This document shows, one piece after another, positions 24,068 through 32,668 of a stretch of 64,000 nucleotides of DNA; within the stretch, counting starts at the first letter, position 1; every line of letters starts with the position of its first letter. The stretch lies in contig NZ_JADBGR010000056.1 in the NCBI RefSeq assembly GCF_014892515.1, positions 1 to 64,000 of the forward strand, in the 5' to 3' direction. This DNA comes from Myceligenerans pegani. GTDB lineage: Bacteria > Actinomycetota > Actinomycetes > Actinomycetales > Cellulomonadaceae. A program made the position numbers and the translations under genes. The notes below the pieces were generated by a model, which did no database searches, was not told the DNA's origin, and saw only the letters and a list, made by a program, of their open reading frames with translations.

Positions 24068-25360
24068 TCACCCGTCGTGGAATCCGTTCAGCTTGGCGGC
24101 GATCGCGGCGTCGCGGGTTGCTGCCGCGTGCTGGTAGCGCAGCGCGGCGGCGAGCGAGACGTGCCCGCCGCGCAGCATCAGCTCGGCCGCAGTTGCCCCG
24201 GTGCGCGCGGCGAGTGTCAACGACGTGTGTCGTAGCGCGTGGATGGTCATGTCGGGGTGGCCGATCTTCTTGCCCGCTGCCTTCAGCGCGCGCCACAGCG
24301 GCGAGTAGCCCATCGGTTTGGTCGGGTCCTTGGGGCTGGGGAAGACTCGTCCGTCGGGGCCGGGTGCGGCGTGCCCGTCCTTGATGTGTTTGTCGAGGGC
24401 TCGAACGGCGACGGTGGGCAGGTGCACGGCACGTTTTCCTGCTTCGGTCTTCGGGTCGCTGACCTCGTACTCGCCGCCGCCGATGTGCTGCACCTGGTGA
24501 TGGATGCGCACCAGGCCCGTCCCGGCCTCCGGGTCGAGTTCCAGGTCCGCATTGCGCAAGTCCCGCAGCTCGCCAAGACGCGGCGTGCCCCACCCGGCGA
24601 GCAGGACGAAAGCGCGCAGCCTGGGCGGCATCGCATCGGCCAGCGCGGCCAGCTCGGCCGGTTCGAGCGCTGGCGGCTCCTTGGCCCGCTTGACGCTCGT
24701 CGCACCCTTGACCCGGCACGGCGAGGCAGGGAGCAGATCCTCGCGCACGGCCGTGTTGAAGATCGCCGCGGCCAGGGCATACACGTGCGCGGCTCGGGTA
24801 CGCCCGGTCTTCGGCTTGCCGACGGACTTGATGACCGCCTCACGCTCGGCGTCGGACAAGGAACGGCGGCTCCGGGCCGCGCGGCGCTCGGCGGCGGCGA
24901 CCGCTCTGGCAACCTGCGCGGCATGAGCCTCGCGCGCCGCAGCGGCAAGACCGTTCCGCAGCCGGACCTCCCATGCGCTGACCTCGCCCGCCGTGATGTC
25001 AGCCAGCGCGCGGCCACCGAACTCCGGCAGCAGATGGTTGTCCAGGATGCCCCGGTAGAGCTTGCGCGTGCGCGTCGCCAGCTCACGGCCCGCGAACCAC
25101 TTCTCGGCATACTCGCCGAACGTGATCGGCGCGCCCTTCGGCTTGGGCGGCTCGGCGGACCACACGCCCAACTCGATCTTGCGACGCTGGTCAGCCAGCC
25201 ACGTCTCTCCATCGATCTTCGCCGAGAACGTGTGCGGAGCGTTCAGGTAGCGGGTACGCCCCGTCTTGTCCAGGACGCCCCTCGGGTCGGGGTACTTGGC
25301 CTGCCACCGCCCCGACGGCAGCTTGCGCAACTTCCCCCAGGACCGACGCTCTTCGACCAT
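24068..25360 (-). CDS. int: Tyrosine-type site-specific integrase
   Basis: A 430-aa integrase that would recombine the element with the 3' end of tRNA-Pro. The ATG at 25360 is preceded by GGGGAG. An N-terminal SAM-like/core-binding region (FGEYAEKWFAGRELATRTRKLYRGIL) precedes the catalytic domain. Active-site residues are visible: Arg in GTPRLGELRDLR, Lys in SDPKTEAGKR, His-x-x-Arg in HALRHTSLTL, His in RGGHVSLAAALR and the Tyr nucleophile in ALRYQHAAATRD. A long Ala/Arg-rich helical insertion lies near residue 150. The gene ends toward the XRE gene and starts 155 bp from the att core. Confidence 0.93.
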   Translation of the reverse strand: MVEERRSWGKLRKLPSGRWQAKYPDPRGVLDKTGRTRYLNAPHTFSAKIDGETWLADQRRKIELGVWSAEPPKPKGAPITFGEYAEKWFAGRELATRTRKLYRGILDNHLLPEFGGRALADITAGEVSAWEVRLRNGLAAAAREAHAAQVARAVAAAERRAARSRRSLSDAEREAVIKSVGKPKTGRTRAAHVYALAAAIFNTAVREDLLPASPCRVKGATSVKRAKEPPALEPAELAALADAMPPRLRAFVLLAGWGTPRLGELRDLRNADLELDPEAGTGLVRIHHQVQHIGGGEYEVSDPKTEAGKRAVHLPTVAVRALDKHIKDGHAAPGPDGRVFPSPKDPTKPMGYSPLWRALKAAGKKIGHPDMTIHALRHTSLTLAARTGATAAELMLRGGHVSLAAALRYQHAAATRDAAIAAKLNGFHDG

Positions 25361-25515
25361 CGGACTCCCCTTCTCGCGTGCTCCATACGTGCACCACAAG
25401 GTTACCCCAGGGGGTTACTGTGGCCATTCCTGTCACCTAGCCTCCGGCGTGACATTGCAGGTCAGAGCACAATATGACAGATCCGGCGGCAGGCAACAAA
25501 GCGCCGGGTGACAGC

Positions 25516-25537
25516 TTCAAATCCTGTCACCCCGACC
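25516..25537 (+). other. attR core: 3' end of a tRNA-Pro gene
   Basis: TTCAAATCCTGTCACCCCGA, continuing CC, matches the T-loop through acceptor end of actinobacterial tRNA-Pro. No upstream tRNA body is present; the base just left of the core differs from tRNA-Pro. This is therefore the residual copy left by integration. The + orientation predicts the intact tRNA at the left end of the element. Confidence 0.85.
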
Positions 25538-25542
25538 CATGG

Positions 25543-25586
25543 AAAGGCTCTCTGACCAGCGGCAGCGCATGGTCAGAGAGCTTTTT
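25543..25586 (+). terminator. Rho-independent terminator of the original tRNA-Pro gene
   Basis: A perfect 12-bp stem (25547-25558 with 25570-25581) is followed by TTTTT and preceded by AAA. It sits right after the tRNA remnant, where the tRNA transcript would have ended before integration. Confidence 0.85.
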
Positions 25587-25602
25587 CGCGTCTCCGGGGC
25601 GG

Positions 25603-26889
25603 CTATTCCTGAATGACGACCTCACGGGCCCGCCCGCCGCCCAGCCGTCCGTCCGCGGGCCGACGGCTGTCCGCCGCCCAGGCGACGCCGGCCAGCACCA
25701 GCAGCCCGAGTGCCACCATCCACGGGTGCGCGACCACCGCCGTCTCGACGCCGGCGAGCGGGTTGGCGAGGACTCCGAGCCGGTCCAGGACCCAGGCGGC
25801 CGCCATGACGAGCGCCACCGACGCGCCGCTCAGCCGGACCGGCGTCGACCAGCTGGAGCGGGCCAGTACCCACAGCGACGGGAAGACAAGCACGACGACG
25901 GCAAGCTGCGAGAGCTCCACGCCCAGGTTGAACGCCAGCAGATTGAGCACCGACGTCGACCCGGACAGCCCGAGGTCGGCCAGGATCCCCGCGAACGCCA
26001 GGCCGTGGACCAGGCCGAACCCGCCCGCGACGAGCGCCTCGCCCTGGTGCACCAGCGGCCGGATCGCGTGGATCCCCGCCACGCCGATCGACGCGCCCAC
26101 CAGCACCTCGATCGGCCCCGACGGGAACGACACCCAGCCCGTCGCCGCCGCGATCAGAGTGATCGTGTGCCCCACGGTGAACGCCGTGACCACGGCCAGT
26201 AGGCCCTTGACCGTCCCGCCGGCCCCAGCGCGCGGTCGCCATCGCCCCGCCACGGCGACCATGGGCGCGACGAGCAGCAGCGTGACGAGGAACAGCAGGT
26301 GGTCCGCGCCCTCCAGCACGTGGTGGAAGCCGTAGCCGATCATGTCGAGCACGCCGGCGGAGGAGGTCGATGCGACGTCGAGGGACGCGTCGCCGATCGC
26401 GACGCTCGGCTCGGAGCCGGTGATGACGCCGGCCGTGGAGACGTCGCCGGCGGCGTCGGTGAGGACGACGACGGCCTCGTGGCCGCTGTCGGCCTCGATG
26501 ATCCCGTCGTACGACAGCACCAGGTCGCTTCCGTCGGCGCCGCCGGTGTCGAAGGCGACGTCCACGCTGACGGACTCGATCCCCTCGACCGTCTCGTACG
26601 TGACATCGCCCCAGGTCTCGCCCCACTCGGCGCCGTCGGCGCCGGTGACGGCCAGATGCTCGTCGAGGTAGTCGACGACGGCGTTCGCGTCCAGGGTGCC
26701 GATGGCGTCCTCCAGGGTCTGGGCCGCCACCGAGACGGTGGCGTCGGCGCCGTCCTCGGCGGTGCGCACCGAGATGGTGCTGCTGGTGAGGCTGTGGGCT
26801 GCCGCGGTCGTCGGGAGCAGGGTCGCGAGCACGGCGGTGACCGCCGCCGCGAAGGCGGCGGTCACGCGTCGGATCGGTGGGTTCTTCAT
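25603..26889 (-). CDS. HupE/UreJ-family membrane protein
   Basis: A 428-aa protein starting MKNPPIRRV at 26889. A signal peptide (AAFAAAVTAVLATLLPTTAAAHS) is followed by an extracellular beta-rich region to about residue 200. A membrane domain follows with YGFHHVLEGADHLLFLVTLLL, VTAFTVGHTITLIAA and VEVLVGASIGVAGIHA-like segments characteristic of HupE/UreJ metal-permease relatives. The His-rich helices suggest a metal ion substrate, but that is not established for this subgroup. It lies 34 bp after a lipoprotein gene and is probably in an operon with it. Confidence 0.8.
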   Translation of the reverse strand: MKNPPIRRVTAAFAAAVTAVLATLLPTTAAAHSLTSSTISVRTAEDGADATVSVAAQTLEDAIGTLDANAVVDYLDEHLAVTGADGAEWGETWGDVTYETVEGIESVSVDVAFDTGGADGSDLVLSYDGIIEADSGHEAVVVLTDAAGDVSTAGVITGSEPSVAIGDASLDVASTSSAGVLDMIGYGFHHVLEGADHLLFLVTLLLVAPMVAVAGRWRPRAGAGGTVKGLLAVVTAFTVGHTITLIAAATGWVSFPSGPIEVLVGASIGVAGIHAIRPLVHQGEALVAGGFGLVHGLAFAGILADLGLSGSTSVLNLLAFNLGVELSQLAVVVLVFPSLWVLARSSWSTPVRLSGASVALVMAAAWVLDRLGVLANPLAGVETAVVAHPWMVALGLLVLAGVAWAADSRRPADGRLGGGRAREVVIQE

Positions 26890-26923
26890 CGGGTCGCCTC
26901 TGTTCGTCCTTGTCCGAACCCGA

Positions 26924-27547
26924 TCAGGAGACAAGCCCGTCGAAGGTCGGCGTCTCCTCCTCGCCGTCCCAGGTGACCCGGAAGGTGAACGCCTCCTCCA
27001 GCGCCGCGAGGTACTCCTCTCCCTCCTCCTCGGTGATGGTGCCGTCGGCGACCATGTCCTCGATCGGCGCGCTCCACGAGTCGACCAGCGCATCGATGAG
27101 GGTCTGCGGGTCGATGCCCAGGTCGGTCGCGATCGAGGCCAGGTTCTGGCCCTGTTCCTCCATGCGGACGTGCATCTCGTCGTGCGTGATGCCGAGCACC
27201 TCGATCAGGGTCTCCTCGACCGGCTGGTGGCCGCGGTGCAGCCCGAGCGACGCGTCGCCGTACGCGCTCTGGATCATCGAGATCACCGCGTCCTCGGTGG
27301 TGACCGACTCCAGATCGACCATCCCCGGACCGCCCTCCATCCCCTCCGGCGCCTCGCCGGCCGGCGTGCCCTCGGACGCCTCGGCGGCTTCCGTCGTCGT
27401 CCCGCCCTCCGAGCTGTCCGCCACGTTCTCGACCGCGGCTTCCGAACCCGTCGACGTGGCGTCGTCGTCGGTACCGGTGGTGCATGCGGCCAGGAGCGGC
27501 AGCAGGACGGCGAGCGAAAGGGCGGTGATCTTGGTACGGATCTTCAT
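26924..27547 (-). CDS. Secreted lipoprotein of unknown function
   Basis: A 207-aa lipoprotein. The signal peptide ends in the lipobox LAAC (LLPLLAACTTG, Cys near residue 22). An acidic Ser/Thr/Glu-rich linker to about residue 75 is followed by a helical domain (IGITHDEMHVRMEEQG-like; LGIDPQTLIDALVDSW). It is first in an operon with the HupE/UreJ-like gene. The acidic, Met/His-containing domain could bind metal, which would suit the partner; this is inference. Confidence 0.75.
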   Translation of the reverse strand: MKIRTKITALSLAVLLPLLAACTTGTDDDATSTGSEAAVENVADSSEGGTTTEAAEASEGTPAGEAPEGMEGGPGMVDLESVTTEDAVISMIQSAYGDASLGLHRGHQPVEETLIEVLGITHDEMHVRMEEQGQNLASIATDLGIDPQTLIDALVDSWSAPIEDMVADGTITEEEGEEYLAALEEAFTFRVTWDGEEETPTFDGLVS

Positions 27548-27794
27548 GGTGACTCCTCGTGTTCCGTCGTGGTGTGCACTCACTCTCTGATTCGTCTCCA
27601 TGTGCCGTCTGCCAGGGCGCTGTGCCGAACCTATGAAGGGCAGGACGGCCGAGCGGTGGTACGCGCATGGACGCCGGACGATCTCCTGGCGACAGCGTTC
27701 TTGCCCGGATGCGACGGGCGAACTCGCGCCGCACCCGCACTCCCGCCGTGAGAGCCTGGACGCATTCGTCCCCCGTAACACCTGGAGGCCCGTG

Positions 27795-29033
27795 ATGGAA
27801 CCGATCGTCCTGGTCGGAGGCGGCCTGGCCAGCGCCCGTGCGGCCGAGACGCTCCGCGCCGAGGGGTACGACGGCGATGTCGTCGTCGTCACCGCCGAGG
27901 CCCATCACCCGTACGAGCGCCCGCCGCTGAGCAAGGACTTCCTCCGCGCCGAGTCCGAGCGTGACGTCGTGTTCCCGCTCGCGGACGACTGGTACGACAG
28001 GCACGGCGTCGAGGTGCGGACGGCCACGCTCGCCGTCGGCCTCGATGTCGCCGACCACCTCCTCACGTTCGCCGACGGCGCCACCCTCCGGTACTCCCGG
28101 TGCCTGCTCGCCACCGGCTCCTCGCCCCGGCCGCTCGACGCCCCTGGCACGGACCTGTCGGGCGTGCACTACCTGCGCACGCTCGACGACGCCGACCGCC
28201 TCTCCCGCGTCATCCTCGACTGCTCGCTCGAAGGGGCGGGCCGGGTCGCCGTCGTCGGTGACGGCTGGATCGGACTCGAGGTCGCGGCGTCGGCCCGTTC
28301 GCTCGGCCTCGACGTCACCGTGCTCGGGCAGAACAGCGCACCGCTCGTCCCGGTGCTCGGACCGGAGATGGCCGAGCTCTTCGCCGATCTGCACGCCGAG
28401 CACGGCACGCGTCTGATCCGGGAGACCTCGGCGGTACGCCTCGTCGGCTCGGAGTCCCGTGTGGTCGCCGTCGAGCTGGACGACGAGACCGAGGTCGACG
28501 CCGACATCGTCGTCATCGGCGTCGGCGCGACGCCGAACGTCGGGCTCGCGGAGGCCGCGGGGCTCGACCTGCGGCCGGCCGGACAGGGCGGCGGTATCGC
28601 CGTCGACGGCACGCTCCGCACCTCCCACCCGGACGTCTTCGCCGCGGGCGACGTCGCGAGCATCCCCTCGCCGCACTACGGCCGGCCGCTCCGCGTCGAG
28701 CACTGGGCCGCCGCCAACGACGGCGGGGGGCACGCCGCCCGCGCGATGCTCGGCGCGGACACCCCGTACGACAACCTGCCGTTCTTCTTCTCCGACCAGT
28801 ACGACCTCGGCATGGAGTACCTCGGCTGGGTCGAGGCGGGAAGGGAGTACGACGACGTCGTCGTGGCCGGGTCGGTCCGGAAGCGTGAGCTCGTCGCCTT
28901 CTGGGTCCGGGACGGGTACGTGCTGGCCGGCATGGCCGTGAACATCTGGGAACAGATGGACCGGATCAAGGAGCTGATCCTCGGGGGCCGCCGGATCCCC
29001 CGCGAGGAACTGGAGAACTTCGCGGCGTCCTGA
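27795..29033 (+). CDS. Ferredoxin reductase-like FAD/NAD(P)-dependent oxidoreductase
   Basis: A 412-aa flavoprotein moving electrons between NAD(P)H and a ferredoxin-type partner. GGAGG lies 6 nt before the ATG at 27795. The FAD motif is VLVGGGLASARAAETLR (residues 4-20). HPYERPPLSKDFL is typical of rubredoxin/ferredoxin reductases of oxygenase systems. The NAD(P) motif is VAVVGDGWIGLEVAASAR near 150, and the second FAD motif is VFAAGDVAS near 275. A C-terminal reductase domain completes it. The partner ferredoxin is not in the neighbourhood. Confidence 0.88.
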   Translation: MEPIVLVGGGLASARAAETLRAEGYDGDVVVVTAEAHHPYERPPLSKDFLRAESERDVVFPLADDWYDRHGVEVRTATLAVGLDVADHLLTFADGATLRYSRCLLATGSSPRPLDAPGTDLSGVHYLRTLDDADRLSRVILDCSLEGAGRVAVVGDGWIGLEVAASARSLGLDVTVLGQNSAPLVPVLGPEMAELFADLHAEHGTRLIRETSAVRLVGSESRVVAVELDDETEVDADIVVIGVGATPNVGLAEAAGLDLRPAGQGGGIAVDGTLRTSHPDVFAAGDVASIPSPHYGRPLRVEHWAAANDGGGHAARAMLGADTPYDNLPFFFSDQYDLGMEYLGWVEAGREYDDVVVAGSVRKRELVAFWVRDGYVLAGMAVNIWEQMDRIKELILGGRRIPREELENFAAS

Positions 29034-29084
29034 CCGGCACCCGACCTTTCGCCCACGGCGTAATGTCTGGCACTATTCGGGTCC

Positions 29085-29174
29085 ATGAACCCGAGTGGCA
29101 GGCGAGCCGTGACGCTCGTATGCGCGCTGGCCGCGCTCTACGTGCTCGCCGCCGCCATGACGAACCTCGCGTGA
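29085..29174 (+). CDS. Possible 29-aa membrane micro-protein
   Basis: The frame reads MNPSGRRAVTLVCALAALYV then LAAAMTNLA: a basic start and one hydrophobic helix, like several actinobacterial micro-proteins. No good Shine-Dalgarno is seen. Codon third positions are G/C-rich. It lies between the reductase and the Trp-type leader. Confidence 0.35.
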   Translation: MNPSGRRAVTLVCALAALYVLAAAMTNLA

Positions 29175-29232
29175 CGAACCACATACCGAGCATCGCTGGA
29201 CGCGCGAGCGCGCTGAGGCTAAGTTCCTCCCT

Positions 29233-29298
29233 GTGAACATCCGTTGGTATTGGCGCTTTACGTCGGCTCCTGGTGGAGCCCGGCGCGTTCGCGCCTGA
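29233..29298 (+). CDS. Trp-type leader peptide for DAHP synthase
   Basis: A 21-aa frame starting GTG: MNIRWYWRFTSAPGGARRVRA. It has Trp-Tyr-Trp followed by Phe in its first nine residues, all products of the pathway served by the downstream gene. A stalled ribosome here would change which downstream hairpin forms. GAGG lies about 14 nt upstream, and a closer RBS is not obvious. The Trp-Tyr-Trp run and position make it a convincing attenuation leader. Confidence 0.8.
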   Translation: MNIRWYWRFTSAPGGARRVRA

Positions 29299-29351
29299 CC
29301 ACATCCACCCGGAGCCACCAGGGCCTAGGACACGGACCGTGTCCGGGCCCT
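29265..29351 (+). promoter_or_regulatory. Transcription attenuator with alternative hairpins
   Basis: Three mutually exclusive pairings are visible. The pause hairpin is GGCTCC-TGGT-GGAGCC (29265-29280), inside the leader peptide. The antiterminator is CCTGGTGG (29269-29276) with CCACCAGG (29315-29322). The terminator is AGGGCC/GGCCCT (29320-29325 with 29346-29351) capped by a perfect 7-bp GGACACG/CGTGTCC stem. The antiterminator uses the first bases of the terminator stem, as in classic trp attenuation. The terminator is followed by TTCGTCATTCC, not a long T-run. Confidence 0.8.
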
Positions 29352-29463
29352 TCGTCATTCCAGACGGGCCGCTCCGGATCACGAGGCGGTGGCGGCACCC
29401 GCCTGGACACAGCATGAGTCCACGCACAGCCGAGCCTCACCGATCACCAGGAGCATCGATCCG

Positions 29464-30666
29464 ATGAGCACGCCGACCACCCAGCCCAGCACCGACCCGT
29501 CGTCCGACGCCGTTCCCGACGCAGCGACCGGCACCACCTCCGACACCACGTCCCCTGGCACTGCCGTCCCCGCGACGTCGGCCGCCGCGGCCGAGGTCCA
29601 GGCCCGCACCTCCGACCTGCGCGTCCGCGCGCTCGATCCGTTGCCCGCGCCGCGCGACGTGCTGGCGGAGATGCCGCTCGGCACCCGGCGCGGCGACCTG
29701 GTGGCCACGTCGCGGCGGGAGGTGCGGGACGTGCTGACGGGCGAGGACGACCGCCTGCTGGCGATCGTGGGTCCGTGCAGCGTGCACGACCCGGCCGCCG
29801 CTTTGGAGTACGCGGGCCGGCTGTCCACGGTGGCGCGCGAGCTGGCGGACGACCTCGTGGTCGTGATGCGCGTCTACTTCGAGAAGCCGCGCACCACGGT
29901 GGGCTGGAAGGGCCTGATCAACGACCCGCACCTGGACGGCTCCCACGACGTGCACCACGGCCTGCGGCTCGCGCGCCAGGTGCTGCTGGGAGTGCTGGAT
30001 GCCGGGGTGCCGGCGGCGTGCGAGTTCCTGGAGCCGACCAGCCCGCAGTACATCGCCGATGCGGTCACGTGGGGGGCGATCGGCGCCCGCAACGCGGAGT
30101 CGCAGGTGCACCGGCAGCTGGCATCGGGCCTGTCGATGCCCGTGGGCTTCAAGAACGCGACCGACGGGGACGTGCAGATCGCGGTGGACGGCTGCATCAC
30201 CGCCGCCAGCGAGCACACGTTCTTCGGGATGGACGCCGAAGGTCGCGCCGCGGCGGTGGAGACCGCGGGGAATCCGGATTGCCACGTGATCCTGCGCGGG
30301 GGACGCGGCGGGCCGAACTACCACGCGCCCGACGTGGCCGCCGCACTGGGCGTGGCGCGCACCTCCGGTCTGGGTGGCGCGGTGGAGACGGGCGTGATCG
30401 TGGACGCCAGCCACGGCAACTCCGGCAAGGACCACGTGCGCCAGGCCGAGGTCGTGCGGGAGATCGCCGCCCGCCTGGCCGGCGGCGAGCAGGGCATCAC
30501 CGGCCTCATGCTGGAATCCTTCCTCGAGGCCGGCGCCCAGAAGCCCGGCCCGCTCGACACCCTCACCTACGGCAAGTCCGTCACCGACAAGTGCATGGAC
30601 TGGAACACCACGGAGGAGCTGCTGAGCGTGCTGGCCAAGTCCGTCCGCGAGCGCCGGGCGGCCTGA
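29464..30666 (+). CDS. 3-deoxy-7-phosphoheptulonate (DAHP) synthase, class I
   Basis: A 400-aa enzyme joining phosphoenolpyruvate and erythrose 4-phosphate, the first step of aromatic amino acid synthesis. ATG at 29464 follows CAGGAG. After a 60-residue Ser/Thr/Ala-rich tail come family motifs: LLAIVGPCSVHDP, VVVMRVYFEKPRTTVGWKGLINDPHLDGS, PVGFKNATDGD, CHVILRGGRGGPNY and IVDASHGNSGKD. It resembles AroF/G/H enzymes, with metal-binding Cys and His present. The upstream Trp-type attenuator implies control by charged aromatic tRNAs, mainly Trp. Confidence 0.95.
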   Translation: MSTPTTQPSTDPSSDAVPDAATGTTSDTTSPGTAVPATSAAAAEVQARTSDLRVRALDPLPAPRDVLAEMPLGTRRGDLVATSRREVRDVLTGEDDRLLAIVGPCSVHDPAAALEYAGRLSTVARELADDLVVVMRVYFEKPRTTVGWKGLINDPHLDGSHDVHHGLRLARQVLLGVLDAGVPAACEFLEPTSPQYIADAVTWGAIGARNAESQVHRQLASGLSMPVGFKNATDGDVQIAVDGCITAASEHTFFGMDAEGRAAAVETAGNPDCHVILRGGRGGPNYHAPDVAAALGVARTSGLGGAVETGVIVDASHGNSGKDHVRQAEVVREIAARLAGGEQGITGLMLESFLEAGAQKPGPLDTLTYGKSVTDKCMDWNTTEELLSVLAKSVRERRAA

Positions 30667-30847
30667 CGGGGACTGACCACACGGTCGGCGTCACGACAAT
30701 CGGCGTCACGACCAGGAGGTCGGCACCGCGAACACCCGCCTCGCGCGCATCCGTCGAGAGCGGCCCGCGCCAGCCTCCTGGCCGCGCCGACCTCCTGGTC
30801 GCGGCTCTGGTCGCAAGTCCGCCATGGAGGCGACGTCGGCGGCGCCG

Positions 30848-31582
30848 TCAGTCCCGCGCGTACCGCTCCACGAAGTTCCGCAGTATCCGCATCGGATGCT
30901 TCACCTCGACCGCGCGGGACCGCTCGGTGACGGCCTCGGCCTCGTCGGCCGGGAAGTAGCCGTAGCTCTTGTACACCTGGATGCGCAGGCGGATGCCGGG
31001 AAAGTCGAGCTCGGGGTGGAACTGCGTGGCGTACAGGTTCTGCTTCACGCGGAACATCTGCACGGGGCAGCCCGCGGAGGAGGCCAGCAGGACGGCGTCG
31101 TCGGGCAGCTTGCGCACGGCCTCCTTGTGTCCCACGTACGCGGCGAACGACTCCGGCATCCCGGCGAGCAGCGGGTCGTCGGCCGCGGCGGGCTGGAGCT
31201 CGATCGAGACGGGTCCGGGTGGCTCGCCGAAGGTCCGGTCGATCTCGGCGCCGCGGTGGGCCCCGAGCGTCCCGACGCCGTAGCAGGCGCCGAAGAACGG
31301 GAAGTCCCGCTCGACGGCCTCGTCGAGCAGGGTGAAGATCTCCGACTCCACGCGCCGTTGCACCGGGGTCTTCAGCACGGGCGCGTCGGAGTAGTTGAAC
31401 GGCCCTCCCCCGGTGATGACCCCGGAGTAGTCGTCGAGGTGCACCTCACCCAGCGACCGGGACTCCATCCGGACGCGGCGCAGCTCTTCGGGGGCGAGGC
31501 CGCCGTAGTCCAGGAACGCCTGGTACTCGGCGTCGGCGGCCTCGTCCTCGGCACGAGTCGCCAGGAGCAGGAACGGCTTCAT
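30848..31582 (-). CDS. Class I glutamine amidotransferase (GATase1-like)
   Basis: A 244-aa stand-alone glutamine amidotransferase domain. The nucleophile elbow is FGACYGVGTLG (Cys near residue 99), and the His-Glu pair is in YATQFHPELDFPG near 190. The oxyanion region is ITGGGPFNYSD. Such proteins resemble the GMP-synthase glutaminase half and hydrolyse glutamine or gamma-glutamyl compounds. The real substrate is unknown. It is a single gene converging on aroG-type DAHP synthase across a 181-bp repeat-like spacer. Confidence 0.85.
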   Translation of the reverse strand: MKPFLLLATRAEDEAADAEYQAFLDYGGLAPEELRRVRMESRSLGEVHLDDYSGVITGGGPFNYSDAPVLKTPVQRRVESEIFTLLDEAVERDFPFFGACYGVGTLGAHRGAEIDRTFGEPPGPVSIELQPAAADDPLLAGMPESFAAYVGHKEAVRKLPDDAVLLASSAGCPVQMFRVKQNLYATQFHPELDFPGIRLRIQVYKSYGYFPADEAEAVTERSRAVEVKHPMRILRNFVERYARD

Positions 31583-31680
31583 GACGGAAGCCTAGAGGGT
31601 GGCGGCGGACCGGCGCCGCCATGACTGCGAAGCGGGGGCACGCCCCGGCGCATGATCCCGCCGCCCGATCCCGGCGCCGG

Positions 31681-32607
31681 CTACCCGCGCACGCCGCTGC
31701 GCCGGGCCCACAACGTGGCCAGCGCCGAGCCGGACAGGTTGTGCCAGACGGAGAACAGGGCCGCCGGCAGCGCTGCGGCGGGCGTGAAGTGCGTGGCGGC
31801 GAGCGAGGCCGCCAGGCCGGAGTTCTGCATGCCGACCTCGATGCTCACGGCCCGCCGCGCGGCTCGGTCGAGCCGCGCCACCTTCGCGGCGCCGTACCCG
31901 AGCGCCAGGCCGAACAGGTTGTGGACGACGACGGCGAGCGCCACCAGCAGCCCGGTGCCGAGGACGGTCTCGGCGTTGGCGGCGACGATGCCCGCGACGA
32001 CCACGACGATGCCGGTCACCGACACGAGCGGCAGGTAGGGCAGCAGTCGCTCCACGAAGCGGCCCGCGACGGCCCGCAGCACGAGCCCGGCCAGGACGGG
32101 GACGAGCACGACCTGCACGATGGAGACGAACAGGTCACCGAACGCGATGTCGAGGGTCTCGTCGGCGAGCCAGAGGATGAGGGCGGGCGTGACGAGCGGG
32201 GCCAGCAGGGTGGAGACCGCGGTCATGGTGACGGACAGCGCGGTGTCGCCCTTGCCGAGGTGGACGATGACGTTCGATGCCGTCCCGCCCGGTGCGGCGC
32301 CGACCAGGATCATGCCGAGCAGCGCCATGCCGGTGAGCCCGAACAGCCCGCCCACGGCCCACGCGGCCAGCGGCATGACGACGAACTGCGCGACGACGCC
32401 GATCAGCACCGCCCACGGCCGCCGCGCGACGAGCGCGAAATCGCGCCCCCGCAGGGTGAGCCCCATGCCGAACATGATGATCCCGAGGAAGAGCGGGATG
32501 TGCTGGGCGACGGGTGCCATCGCCGCCGGCGCGAGCAGCCCGGCGACTCCCCCGAGGACCACGAGCACGGCGAACCATCGCCCGGCGAACTCCGCCACCC
32601 TACGCAT
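31681..32607 (-). CDS. Bile acid:sodium symporter family (BASS) transporter
   Basis: A 308-aa membrane protein with about nine to ten helices. ATG at 32607 follows AAGGAGC. Signature segments are LFLGIIMFGMGLTL, VGAAPGGTASNVIVHLGKGDTALSV (the conserved sodium/substrate region) and AVSIEVGMQNSGLAASLA. The GMQNSGLA motif is characteristic of bacterial BASS proteins. Bacterial members carry organic anions such as pantoate or keto acids with Na+; the substrate here is open. Confidence 0.88.
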   Translation of the reverse strand: MRRVAEFAGRWFAVLVVLGGVAGLLAPAAMAPVAQHIPLFLGIIMFGMGLTLRGRDFALVARRPWAVLIGVVAQFVVMPLAAWAVGGLFGLTGMALLGMILVGAAPGGTASNVIVHLGKGDTALSVTMTAVSTLLAPLVTPALILWLADETLDIAFGDLFVSIVQVVLVPVLAGLVLRAVAGRFVERLLPYLPLVSVTGIVVVVAGIVAANAETVLGTGLLVALAVVVHNLFGLALGYGAAKVARLDRAARRAVSIEVGMQNSGLAASLAATHFTPAAALPAALFSVWHNLSGSALATLWARRSGVRG

Positions 32608-32668
32608 CCCGCTCCTTCCTCGCATTCATCCGGCGGCCAGCGTAGCGGGGCCGGTGGATGATCCGGTG

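Larger units (their letters stand above)
1..25537. mobile_element. Integrative mobilizable element inserted in a tRNA-Pro gene (left end outside window)
   Basis: The right boundary is a 22-nt tRNA-Pro 3' end at 25516-25537, next to a tyrosine integrase gene reading away from it. Inside lie a MobF relaxase, HTH regulators, a lanthipeptide cluster, defence-like cargo and an IS element. Beyond 25,540 the genes look chromosomal. The tRNA 3' end and its terminator stay on the right, so the complete tRNA-Pro should lie to the left of base 1, and the element is longer than 25.5 kb. No replication initiator, coupling protein or secretion genes are recognised in this part. The element call is inference from combined markers. 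Confidence 0.8.

Noticed and set aside
25360-25515. A hidden gene between the integrase start and the tRNA remnant
   Set aside because: No frame with a plausible start and composition; the stretch looks like promoter and att-arm DNA.
29221-29463. A riboswitch instead of an attenuator upstream of DAHP synthase
   Set aside because: The Trp-rich leader frame and overlapping antiterminator/terminator pairing explain the region; no known aptamer core is seen.
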